Shown here: one piece after another, positions 16,491 to 23,701 of the stretch
Numbering within the stretch: position 1 is the stretch's first letter
How the letters are laid out: the number at the start of each line of letters is the position of its first letter
Source of the DNA: a virus
Virus record (IMG/VR): IMGVR_UViG_3300046170_000446
Coordinates: 1 to 64,000 of that record
Direction: 5' to 3' (one strand)
Length of the DNA: 64,000 bases
The notes under the pieces: generated by a model
The model's database searches: none
The model's input: only the letters and a program-made list of their open reading frames with translations
Told to the model about the DNA's origin: nothing
Made by a program: the position numbers and the translations under genes

Positions 16491-17207
16491 AGGAAGAGGA
16501 TTGGCTCAAAGACACCTTCGACAACTTCTTAGAGTTAGACGAAGGCCATGAAGACTACCTACTAGGTCGCGGGGCAAAGTCCTCTACGATACGAGAGCTT
16601 AACATTAAGAGTTGGGAGCGCCCTTTTGAGCCCTCTCCCTCTAATAGCTTCACAGAGAAATACGGGCAATACGGGGAGAGGTTAGAGGGAATGCTAGCGA
16701 TCCCCTTGTATTCGCCAAGAAATCAAATCGTCGGTGTCGAGTTTAGGTCTACTGAAGAGAAGCGAGTCATGGAGTACCGCACACCTAGAGCTCAGTGGAA
16801 CGCAGTCTTCGCTGGGTTAAAGAACGCACTTCCTAATATTATAAACGGCGGAAGCGTTTACATTACAGAAGGCATCTTCGACCTGTTCGCGCTTGAGTGG
16901 GTAGTCTCTGAAGACAGTGCTGTAATCAGCACAATAGGGGCTAGGCTCTCTAAGAACCACGTAAACTTCTTATCTCGCTTCGCCCAAAAGAGCGTTAACA
17001 TGGTATACGACAATGACGAGACAGGGAAAAATGCAACTTGGGGGGTAAAGACTGACGACGGAAAGTGTAAAGTAGGCGCAGTCGAGCTACTTGAAAGAAG
17101 AGGGCTCGATGTGAGAGCGATACAATATCATGGGGCTAAAGACCCCTGGAGAAATATGGGATCGAGGTGGCGCAAACGCTCTCTACGAAGCCTTCCCCAA
17201 CCTATAA
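16487..17207 (+). CDS. TOPRIM primase-like protein, C-terminus reached by +1 frameshift
   Basis: ATG at 16487 overlaps the preceding stop. The TOPRIM fold is clear: SVYITEGIFDLFALEW with the acidic Glu-Gly, then NMVYDNDETGKNA with the metal-binding D-x-D, as in DnaG and phage primases. Frame 0 ends in an unlikely Trp/Arg-rich tail at 17212. Skipping one base at GAC-CCC-TGG (17141-17149) gives KDPGEIWDRGGANALYEAFP and a stop at 17205, matching the expected KDPG-x-IW-(D/x)-x-GG ending of TOPRIM primases. No zinc finger is present, so it is a short catalytic primase or works with another protein. 239 aa after the shift. Confidence 0.82.
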
Positions 17208-17223
17208 ACTAGGAGAATAAAAC

Positions 17224-17676
17224 ATGGCAGACCTTTGGACAGCACGATTAGACGACGGGGTGTGGAGCATCATCAGCCACCTCATCGGAAACTACCACCC
17301 ACACTTGGCAGGAGTCTCTCAAGAGATTGTTGTCCTCTTCCGAGACAAGGCGTCTAAGAGTGGTGGTAAAGAAATCCTTGGTACGACACGTAAGGTGTCA
17401 AAGAAAACGAATGCTATCGCTGGCACTGAGTACGCTTTTGAAATCGAGCTTGCTTACGATAAGTGGATCGGGCTCTCAGAAGCCCAAAAGACTGCGCTGA
17501 TTGACCACCACCTGTGTGCGATGAACGCTGAAGAGGATGAGCAGACCGCAGAGCTTAAGTGTTCAGTGCGCCCACCTGATGTCTTCTACTATCACGGTGA
17601 GATTGAGCGCCACGGAGATTGGCGACCACGCGAAGAGGAAGAGTCTGAGGACGGCGAGGGAGGCGACGATGAGTAA
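17224..17676 (+). CDS. Phage putative metallopeptidase-like protein, degenerate motif
   Basis: 150 aa. ATG with AGGAG upstream. The order of features, AYDKWIGLSEAQKTALIDHHLCAM then VFYYHGEIERHGDWRP, agrees with a family of phage proteins that carry a zinc-peptidase HELCH motif followed by an ERHG-W-RP segment. Here HExxH is replaced by HHLCA, so the catalytic Glu and second His are missing. The protein is probably not a peptidase but may keep the fold. Very acidic C-terminus. Overlaps the MazG gene by 8 bp. Confidence 0.65.
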   Translation: MADLWTARLDDGVWSIISHLIGNYHPHLAGVSQEIVVLFRDKASKSGGKEILGTTRKVSKKTNAIAGTEYAFEIELAYDKWIGLSEAQKTALIDHHLCAMNAEEDEQTAELKCSVRPPDVFYYHGEIERHGDWRPREEEESEDGEGGDDE

Positions 17677-17992
17677 GGATTTCTCAGAATACCAAAAGGA
17701 GACTCGTCAGACTGCGATCTACCCTAAGGACAAGGCTCTCGAATACCTCTGTTTAGGACTCGCGAGTGAGGCGGGAGAAGTCGCAGGGAAGCTAAAGAAG
17801 GTGATCAGAGACACGCCTGAAGAGTTTCCTAAGAAAGACATGATCTCCGAGCTTGGCGATGTACTGTGGTATCTCGCACGTATCGCAGATGAGCTGGACG
17901 TAGACCTCTCTAATGTTGCGCAGGGTAACATTAACAAGCTCCGCGACCGCAAGAATAAGGGGACTATCAAGGGAAGCGGAGACAACCGATAA
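17669..17992 (+). CDS. MazG-type nucleotide pyrophosphohydrolase
   Basis: 107 aa from ATG 17669 (the open frame extends further upstream through the previous gene). SEAGEVAGKLKKVIRD and ISELGDVLWYLARIADEL carry the paired acidic helices of the MazG/all-alpha NTP pyrophosphatase fold that bind Mg. Such enzymes hydrolyse dNTPs or ppGpp-type nucleotides to monophosphate and pyrophosphate. In phages they are thought to clean the nucleotide pool or blunt the stringent response. It sits with primase and near a methyltransferase remnant. Confidence 0.9.
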   Translation: MSKDFSEYQKETRQTAIYPKDKALEYLCLGLASEAGEVAGKLKKVIRDTPEEFPKKDMISELGDVLWYLARIADELDVDLSNVAQGNINKLRDRKNKGTIKGSGDNR

Positions 17993-18159
17993 ATGAAACT
18001 TGATCAAATCTTGGAGGGGGATAAAGTAGAAATCTTAAAAAACTTTCCGAATGACTGTGTAGATTTAATTGTCACTTCCCCTCCTTACAATAACTGGAGA
18101 AATAGGAGGACTCAAAAAAAAGAGAAGCCTATTGGAATAGGACAAATACTGTGACCTAA
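17993..18159 (+). pseudogene. Remnant of a DNA methyltransferase (N-terminal motif only)
   Basis: Directly after the MazG stop, an ATG opens MKLDQILEGDKVEILKNFP and VDLIVTSPPYNNWRNRRTQ, the catalytic motif IV (SPPYN) region of amino-type DNA methyltransferases. Frame 0 stops at 18154. A -1 shift in the run of eight A (18114-18121) gives a better match, REAYWNRTN, before a stop at 18157-18159. Either way, the remaining roughly 200 residues, including the SAM-binding FxGxG motif, are absent, and another gene starts at once. It is a decayed gene or a deliberately short fragment. Confidence 0.75.
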
Positions 18160-18425
18160 TGTTAAAAGTGGTCGCTAGCTACGAAGACCCTTTTGAAATA
18201 ACCTCCCTTACGTTTAACGGAGACAAGTTGCTCGCGGGTATGTTTAAGGAGCACTACAGCCGACCTATAACAGGCTACTTTATAGGGAAGGCTTCTAAGA
18301 AAAATATCCAAAACGTAAAAAAAGTGCTCAGGAGGATGGCTCTTGAAGTGGAAGGGATACAGGTTAGCTCAGAAAACTACCCTGACCTCATACCCCCTGC
18401 GGATAAAGAAGGCGCTAAATATTAG
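18159..18425 (+). CDS. Small unknown protein
   Basis: 88 aa, ATG at 18159 overlapping the methyltransferase remnant. Alpha/beta pattern with LTFNGDKLLAGMFKEHYS and FIGKASKKNIQNVKKVLRRM. No motif recognised. The frame is the +1 frame of the remnant, so it could also be the 3' part of a rearranged reading unit, but no methyltransferase motif is seen in it. Confidence 0.55.
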   Translation: MLKVVASYEDPFEITSLTFNGDKLLAGMFKEHYSRPITGYFIGKASKKNIQNVKKVLRRMALEVEGIQVSSENYPDLIPPADKEGAKY

Positions 18426-18636
18426 CGCCGTTAAATCTAGCCTGGTTCTCCAAATAAAGCCTCGCCGATTTCGATATCTCCACTACATCTACCCTTGCAG
18501 TTTTGAGCGCATTTTCTTGCTCAACCTTCTCCGCGCTCTTCTCTGCGAGTAATCTTAGAGAGTATGCCTTCTCTACTTGCCCCCTGTGTGTGCCGTATAA
18601 CGGTTGACCTGTGGTAGAGTTGCGAACGTAATACAT
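18415..18636 (-). CDS. Possible small helical protein on opposite strand
   Basis: 73 aa, MYYVRNSTTGQPLYGTHRGQ then a helix rich in Ala, Glu and Lys with SLRLLAEKSAEKVEQEN. Composition looks protein-like and the competing plus-strand frame is poorer. The ribosome site is weak (GTGGGA). It is isolated between plus-strand operons and overlaps the end of the gene at 18159 by 11 bp. Confidence 0.4.
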   Translation of the reverse strand: MYYVRNSTTGQPLYGTHRGQVEKAYSLRLLAEKSAEKVEQENALKTARVDVVEISKSARLYLENQARFNGANI

Positions 18637-18769
18637 AATATTCCCACACTTTCTTGCGCGTCTTTTTGTAGGTAATCAACAGTTTGTCGCGCTAACTTTT
18701 TTTAGGACGTGTTCCCTGTGTAATAGGGTATAGAGTGTACCTACATCTTACCATTCACATGGAGACCTT

Positions 18770-20149
18770 ATGAGCTTAGACACCAAATACCGCCCCTCAT
18801 CATTCAATGACGTGCTCGGTCAAGAGGGCTCAATCCGAGTCTTAAGAGAGTATGTCAAGACAGGCACAGGGTTTCATCAGTCTTACCTCTTCGCAGGCCC
18901 TTTCGGGTCAGGTAAGACCACCCTCGCCCGTATTCTTGCAAGGGCGCTCCTCTGCGATAATGTCTCCGATAAAGGCGATCCTTGTAATGTCTGCCCCTCA
19001 TGTACAGACATATTAAACAATGGCGCGAGCGCCAACTTTGTCGAGATTGACGCGGCGACTAATAGCGGTAAGCAAAACGTCAAGAACATCGTAGACCGCC
19101 TCAGCTACTCTTCTATGAATGGTAAGAAGACCCTTTACCTCTTCGATGAAGCACATAGACTCACTACAGAGGCGCTGGATGGGCTCCTAAAACCGATGGA
19201 GGACAATGACGCAGGGTCTGAGAACAAGAAACTCGTCTGTATCTTCTGCACGACTGAGCCTGAAGGGATGCGTCAGACAATCCTCTCCCGATGCGCCCCT
19301 GCTTTTATCATCAAACAGGTTGCCCCTACCAAGATCGCAGACCGTTTAGAGTATGTTTGCGGTGAGGAGAGCTTACCTTTTGAGCGAGAGGCGCTAGAGC
19401 TTATCGGAGAGGTCAGCGATTGCCATATTCGCGATGCGCTGAAAGCGGTTGAAGGTGTCTCCATGTTAGGAGAGGTCAACCTAAAGAATACTCGCGACTA
19501 CCTCCAAGTAGGGAAGCGTAATGCGCTGATTGATGTGTTACGCTATGTGGGAGAAAACCTCTCCAAATCACTTACCGCGCTTAACCTAGTCAAAGAATAC
19601 ATGAGCCCCGCGATCTGTTACGACTACTTGCTAGACCTATGTATGGAAGCAATCAAGCTGGAGCATGGTGTAGGTAAGGTCAAAGCGTTTTGGGAGAAAG
19701 ACAAAATAGAAGATCTCGTACAGGCGCGTAAAGACTATTTAGCTTTGATTATGAGCCATATCTCATCAAAGCCTTTTAAGCCTACTTTTCCTATAATTGT
19801 CTCCGATATTGTGTTTTTGCATAATCTTATAGATAATGGTACGTTGCCTCATCAAATAGTCCTCCCTGCTACCGCTACAAAGGCAGGGGAGTCTAGTAAT
19901 CCGCCTGAGCAAGCGAAAAAAACGGAGGGTGTCGATGCCGAGAGCCTACCTGTGCCTTACGTCAACAAAGACAAAGTGTTTGTTGACCCTAGAGCGGTTA
20001 GAAAGAGTGCTCCCTCTACTAACGCTAAGAAAAGCCTCGACTTCACAACAAAAGAGAGCTTGGGTGTCCAAGAGTTCCTCCGACTTGTCGGTATGCGAAT
20101 GTCGGAGGAAATGAAGACATGGACAGACGAGACAAACCAACATGGGTAG
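18770..20149 (+). CDS. DnaX-like clamp loader ATPase
   Basis: 459 aa. KYRPSSFNDVLGQEGSIRVL is the typical DnaX start. Walker A GPFGSGKTT lies near 43-51, the zinc module CNVCPSC follows, Walker B is YLFDEAHRL, sensor 1 CTTEPEGM, and SRC carries the arginine finger, then the lid and collar domains. Length is between gamma and RFC small subunits. It loads the DnaN-like clamp (13732). ATG preceded by GGAG and by an AT-rich region with GGTATAGAGTGTACC (about 18728-18743) that may hold the promoter. No separate delta subunit was seen in the window. Confidence 0.95.
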   Translation: MSLDTKYRPSSFNDVLGQEGSIRVLREYVKTGTGFHQSYLFAGPFGSGKTTLARILARALLCDNVSDKGDPCNVCPSCTDILNNGASANFVEIDAATNSGKQNVKNIVDRLSYSSMNGKKTLYLFDEAHRLTTEALDGLLKPMEDNDAGSENKKLVCIFCTTEPEGMRQTILSRCAPAFIIKQVAPTKIADRLEYVCGEESLPFEREALELIGEVSDCHIRDALKAVEGVSMLGEVNLKNTRDYLQVGKRNALIDVLRYVGENLSKSLTALNLVKEYMSPAICYDYLLDLCMEAIKLEHGVGKVKAFWEKDKIEDLVQARKDYLALIMSHISSKPFKPTFPIIVSDIVFLHNLIDNGTLPHQIVLPATATKAGESSNPPEQAKKTEGVDAESLPVPYVNKDKVFVDPRAVRKSAPSTNAKKSLDFTTKESLGVQEFLRLVGMRMSEEMKTWTDETNQHG

Positions 20150-20670
20150 TTGTAGAAGCCAATAACTTAGCGGAAGAAAAAATATATGACGGACGTTTCC
20201 TCTCAAGCGTCCGTAATGCGTTAAGGGTAGGGGAGGAACACGAAATCTTCACACCTTGGGAGCTGGTCAAAAACTCAAGGTCTGTAGAGCTTGTTGAGGT
20301 GATGGAGGGATATTTCTTCGTGCGCACAGGATTGCCTGAGCACGAATACTTTAACCTAGAGCGGTTAGACTTTGTTGAGAGAGTCCTATGCACACCTAGC
20401 TCATCGCGTATGCGGATCATACAGGTGATAGGCAACGATAACGTAGAGGAGCTGAAAAAAAAGCTCAAGGTCATGCTCACTTGCGACCTCCAAAAGGGAG
20501 AGCGGATCGTTGTCAGTGAAGGTAACCTGACGAACCTAGAGGGTGAGGTCTTAGAAGTCCTTAACGATGAAGAGGTGCTCATCTACTTCGAGTTTAGATC
20601 ACTCAAGCTCGTCATCACCATGCCCAAGTTTTTCCTTAAACGCGTCGAAGAGGAGGAAGAGGATGAGTAA
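20119..20670 (+). CDS. NusG-like transcription elongation factor
   Basis: 183 aa. The N-terminal TWVVVEANNLAEEKIYDGRF followed by helix resembles the NGN domain that binds RNA polymerase. The C-terminus GERIVVSEGNLTNLEGEVLE then VLIYFEFRS and LVITMPKFFLKRV is a KOW domain. NusG/RfaH paralogues alter elongation and termination, so this protein may act as phage antiterminator. It overlaps the clamp-loader end by 31 bp and is followed by a sigma-like gene, forming a regulatory pair. Acidic C-terminal tail. Confidence 0.75.
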   Translation: MDRRDKPTWVVVEANNLAEEKIYDGRFLSSVRNALRVGEEHEIFTPWELVKNSRSVELVEVMEGYFFVRTGLPEHEYFNLERLDFVERVLCTPSSSRMRIIQVIGNDNVEELKKKLKVMLTCDLQKGERIVVSEGNLTNLEGEVLEVLNDEEVLIYFEFRSLKLVITMPKFFLKRVEEEEEDE

Positions 20671-21262
20671 ATGGTCTGTAATCGGTAATGTTGACCCTCA
20701 CATATTAGCATCAAGGTACTCCAATGAAGACAGCTTCGGTACTCTTGATACACCGACAGAAGAACCTGACGAGATCTCCTTAGCCCAGTCTAGCGAGATC
20801 AAGAAAGTCCTCCACATGCTCCCCGCTCGCGAGGCTGACTTCGTAGAGCTATACTTTTTCAAACACCTCAAGCAAACAGATATCGCGATCCTCTACCGCG
20901 TATCTCAGCCCACTGTGTGTTACCGACTACAGAGGGCTGTTGAGCGCATCAAGTACCTCATCGCGATCCCTCATTTGAGCCAAGAGAAGATTAAAAAGGA
21001 CTTACAGCCCTTCCTAAAAAATCAGGTGGATATCGACATTATGGCTCTAATGTATCTCACCACCTGCCAATCTGAAACCGCTAAACTCTTGGGTGTCACA
21101 CAGGGTCTTATCAGGCATCGCTTCCTGAGGTCTATTAAGACCCTAAAGAAAGAGCCTGACGCCAAGGTCTACTACGAGCTGTTTTACAAGCTCTCTAACA
21201 ATCTCAACATTCTAAGAGAAATCCATAAGGACTCTAATAAGATTGACTTCATCATTCTTTAA
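20663..21262 (+). CDS. Sigma-70 region 4-like double HTH regulator
   Basis: 199 aa from ATG 20663, overlapping the NusG-like stop. LPAREADFVELYFFKHLKQT followed by DIAILYRVSQPTVCYRLQRA is a sigma region 4/LuxR-type HTH. A second unit, MALMYLTTCQSETAKLLGVT then QGLIRHRFLRSI, repeats the fold. No region 2 (-10 recognition) is present, so it is not a full sigma factor. It may bind DNA and polymerase as activator of phage promoters, like late regulators. It lies just upstream of the structural genes, directly above an SD-covering inverted repeat. Confidence 0.75.
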   Translation: MSKWSVIGNVDPHILASRYSNEDSFGTLDTPTEEPDEISLAQSSEIKKVLHMLPAREADFVELYFFKHLKQTDIAILYRVSQPTVCYRLQRAVERIKYLIAIPHLSQEKIKKDLQPFLKNQVDIDIMALMYLTTCQSETAKLLGVTQGLIRHRFLRSIKTLKKEPDAKVYYELFYKLSNNLNILREIHKDSNKIDFIIL

Positions 21263-21312
21263 CGCTCCTTATTCTGCCTATTAAAGAGGTAGATATAGAT
21301 CAAAGGAGCGTT
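21261..21312 (+). promoter_or_regulatory. Perfect inverted repeat covering AAGGAG
   Basis: AACGCTCCTT (21261-21270) and AAGGAGCGTT (21303-21312) are exact complements around a 32-nt AT-rich loop with GATATAGAT. The downstream arm is the Shine-Dalgarno of the gene at 21320. The left arm overlaps the end of the preceding gene, so read-through mRNA would fold while mRNA started in the loop would not. Confidence 0.6.
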
Positions 21313-21319
21313 ATATCTG

Positions 21320-21724
21320 ATGTCTGAAGCCCCTAAAAAATCCCCAAAAACTAAGAGTACGCCGAAAACTAAGAGTAAGCCGAGCCCTAAAAAGGTAGCC
21401 TCTGCTCAAAAGGCTGTGCTCAAGAAGAGAACCAAGATGGCAAGGGGGATCGCCACAAAATGGGTGCTCGCTAACGTTAGACCTGAGTTTCGGTTTACCG
21501 CTTACATTAACGGCGGAGAGACTGAGATTAGAAAGTTTTCTAATCTTATAAAAGGCTTCCGAGACGGCAACATCGGCATAAAAGGCGTTATCCACAAAAA
21601 AGAGATAGGGATCGAAGAGGGCTTTGACTCAATCACCTTTTGGGGATCTGATCTGTCTTGCATAAAGACTTTATGTGAGTGGTTTGAAAGTAAAGGTCAC
21701 GGCACGACAGGAATATGGTGGTGA
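21320..21724 (+). CDS. Lys-rich tail plus small domain, unknown
   Basis: 134 aa. The first 45 residues are a Lys/Pro/Ser/Thr-rich basic tail (SPKTKSTPKTKSKPSPKK), like histone-type tails. The rest is a compact alpha/beta domain with FRFTAYINGGETEIRKFS and ITFWGSDLSCIKTLCEWF, ending GTTGIWW. Nucleic acid binding is plausible from the tail. ATG at 21320; the next gene starts 1 bp after its stop. Confidence 0.75.
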   Translation: MSEAPKKSPKTKSTPKTKSKPSPKKVASAQKAVLKKRTKMARGIATKWVLANVRPEFRFTAYINGGETEIRKFSNLIKGFRDGNIGIKGVIHKKEIGIEEGFDSITFWGSDLSCIKTLCEWFESKGHGTTGIWW

Positions 21725-21725
21725 T

Positions 21726-22259
21726 ATGAGCAACTTCGAGAGCTATTTAGAGAGTGGCGGGTTTTACAAAGGCGCGTCCTCTGACCCAATCTCCGAACAC
21801 CTGGGTGGCACAGTACACCGACTTACGGAACACTACCGTAAGAATAATCCCCTTAAGGGCAGTCTTAAGAGTGGCTCTAGAGTAATGATGTCCCAAAATA
21901 CAGGTACGCTACTCACCTACGACTTCCTCCCTGAACCGAACACTCAAGGCACAGTCGTTAAGGTTAGGACAAGTGAAGGAGACACAATCTCCCATGAGGG
22001 ACGCTTCTTCATTAAGTGGGATAGCGGAGAGTTGACAGCAGCGCTACCTGAGCACTTAGAGATGAGCCGTCAAAAACTCTCTTCTGCTGTTCGCATGAAC
22101 GTCCGTACCGCCTTTGACCTTCAAGACTTTATGAAGAGCTCCTCAGATAACGAGCTCGTCCATAAAGCCTCTAGAGACTTGTGGAAGATGAGTAAAGATG
22201 GAGATCAGATCATCATCGAGCGCCTGTTTGACGAAGACGGCGAACCTCTAAAGGTGTAA
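21726..22259 (+). CDS. Unknown virion-like protein with SH3-like segment
   Basis: 177 aa from ATG 21726. After a Gly/Ser-rich N-terminus, LKSGSRVMMSQNTGTLLTYD and TQGTVVKVRTSEGDTIS then GRFFIKWDSGELTAALPEHL form a KOW/SH3-like barrel. The C-terminal half is helical. Similar small barrels occur in the protein at 38189. Position at the head of a run of structural genes suggests a virion role. Confidence 0.7.
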   Translation: MSNFESYLESGGFYKGASSDPISEHLGGTVHRLTEHYRKNNPLKGSLKSGSRVMMSQNTGTLLTYDFLPEPNTQGTVVKVRTSEGDTISHEGRFFIKWDSGELTAALPEHLEMSRQKLSSAVRMNVRTAFDLQDFMKSSSDNELVHKASRDLWKMSKDGDQIIIERLFDEDGEPLKV

Positions 22260-22263
22260 GAAT

Positions 22264-23652
22264 ATGGCTACTAAGTTTAATCTAAAAACTATGGAGTTCC
22301 CACAAGAAGCTCCTCTAAGGATCAATATCCCTTGGGGCGACCCGCCTAAGCCCAATGCTTTTGTCGCAGTAATGCAAAACCAAACAGCGCAAAAAGAAAA
22401 ACTCGTAGCGTATGACGTGAAGAGCCCGCTCATCGACGTTGACAACGATACCGTGTTTCTCACTTTTGAAAAGCCCCTATCAGACTACCCTACCCTGAAA
22501 ATGAAGCTAAGCTATGAAAAGGACGGCTTTTTTTATAACTATGAGAGAGCGATTTCCGATTGCACACTCACAGAGCCACAGCTCTTAGCCTACTTGAGGG
22601 TTTTTTGGGAAAAGAACAGAGAAAAGCTGAAACATACTCTAATCGCTAAGGGTGCGCGAGTTGCCTCCGACCTGAGCGAGTACCAAGTAGACCCGTTGTT
22701 CTCTAATATAAGAAATCAAGAGGTGCGAGATATGAAGGTAGCTTCTAGCGGAACAGATATTATGTGGGGTGACCCTCCTAAACCCAATGTGTGGAAGGTA
22801 GAGAAACTACCTTGGAAGCCTAACACTGGAGGGGGAGAGTATTACGTTATTAGATCACCTCTCATGGAGGGTGCGCTCCTCGCTCACTTTGATAGAGTGC
22901 AAGGCATAGATCGAGACGATATGTATGTCACCATCCGAGACGGGGAAAACTACACAGATAGAGTCATTGCGGAGGTCAAAATCCACAACGGTGTGCCACA
23001 CCTCGCTCGCATTGACAAAAACTACGGCACATGGTTAACAGAGCTGTGGCGGAGAAGCCGAACGCTCCAAGATCTGGTCAGAAGCCGACTCAAACCTAAC
23101 ATTAAGCTCGCGTCTAATCTTAGCCAATATCAGATAGACCCGCGCTTCGTTAAGCCAGCACCTAAGAAAATGACGAGGACTGCTGGTGAGGTTCGCTTCG
23201 TTAAAGATAACTCTAATGACGCAAGCTCTTGGGCTTGGGGAGACACTGGCGCGAGCGAGCGCCGTATCCCCGCTGACTTCGTGTTCAAGAAGAATGCTCA
23301 GAAAGCCCTCGCTAAAACGATGAGGTCTAGCTTATCTGCAATGGGTCATGCGCTCTCGGCTTACCACACCTTCACTAAGATTAAGAGCGCAGATGTTTCT
23401 CCTGACGGCGCTCTCGGTGGTCGTGGCTACATTCAAAAGGTCGCGCACATGAGAAGAGCTTACATGAACGTAGCTGAAGCCCTCTCCGCCCTCAGCGATA
23501 CCATTTACGATGAGATTAACGCACCTCATTGGAATGACGCTGGCACTCCGAAAGAGGTTAAAGAGATCATCGAGGAAGCGGAAGAGATTAGAGAAGACCC
23601 TGAGGCTTGGGCTGAGGAGCAGGAAAACTCCAAAGACGAAAGCGAGTCCTAA
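22264..23652 (+). CDS. Virion-like protein with internal duplication
   Basis: 462 aa. Two copies of a unit of about 125 residues: the first has PWGDPPKPNAFVAV, DVKSPLIDVD and ends GARVASDLSEYQVDPLF; the second has MWGDPPKPNVWKVE, VIRSPLMEGA and ends IKLASNLSQYQIDPRF. A third partial region with SWAWGDTGASERR and a helical C-terminus follow. The repeated RVASDLSEYQ-type helix resembles the KVA/KAS helices in other proteins of this block. ATG 5 bp after the preceding gene. No family recognised. Confidence 0.8.
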   Translation: MATKFNLKTMEFPQEAPLRINIPWGDPPKPNAFVAVMQNQTAQKEKLVAYDVKSPLIDVDNDTVFLTFEKPLSDYPTLKMKLSYEKDGFFYNYERAISDCTLTEPQLLAYLRVFWEKNREKLKHTLIAKGARVASDLSEYQVDPLFSNIRNQEVRDMKVASSGTDIMWGDPPKPNVWKVEKLPWKPNTGGGEYYVIRSPLMEGALLAHFDRVQGIDRDDMYVTIRDGENYTDRVIAEVKIHNGVPHLARIDKNYGTWLTELWRRSRTLQDLVRSRLKPNIKLASNLSQYQIDPRFVKPAPKKMTRTAGEVRFVKDNSNDASSWAWGDTGASERRIPADFVFKKNAQKALAKTMRSSLSAMGHALSAYHTFTKIKSADVSPDGALGGRGYIQKVAHMRRAYMNVAEALSALSDTIYDEINAPHWNDAGTPKEVKEIIEEAEEIREDPEAWAEEQENSKDESES

Positions 23653-23672
23653 TAATAAGACTATTATTAGGA
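23647..23672 (+). terminator. AT-rich perfect hairpin over stop codon
   Basis: TCCTAATAATA (23647-23657), loop AGAC, TATTATTAGGA (23662-23672): 11 bp without mismatch, covering the TAA at 23650. AT-rich and without T tract, it may be a processing site or weak terminator rather than an intrinsic terminator. Confidence 0.5.
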
Positions 23673-23701
23673 AGGTTAAAACTACTTAAGGGGCGAGCAT
23701 T

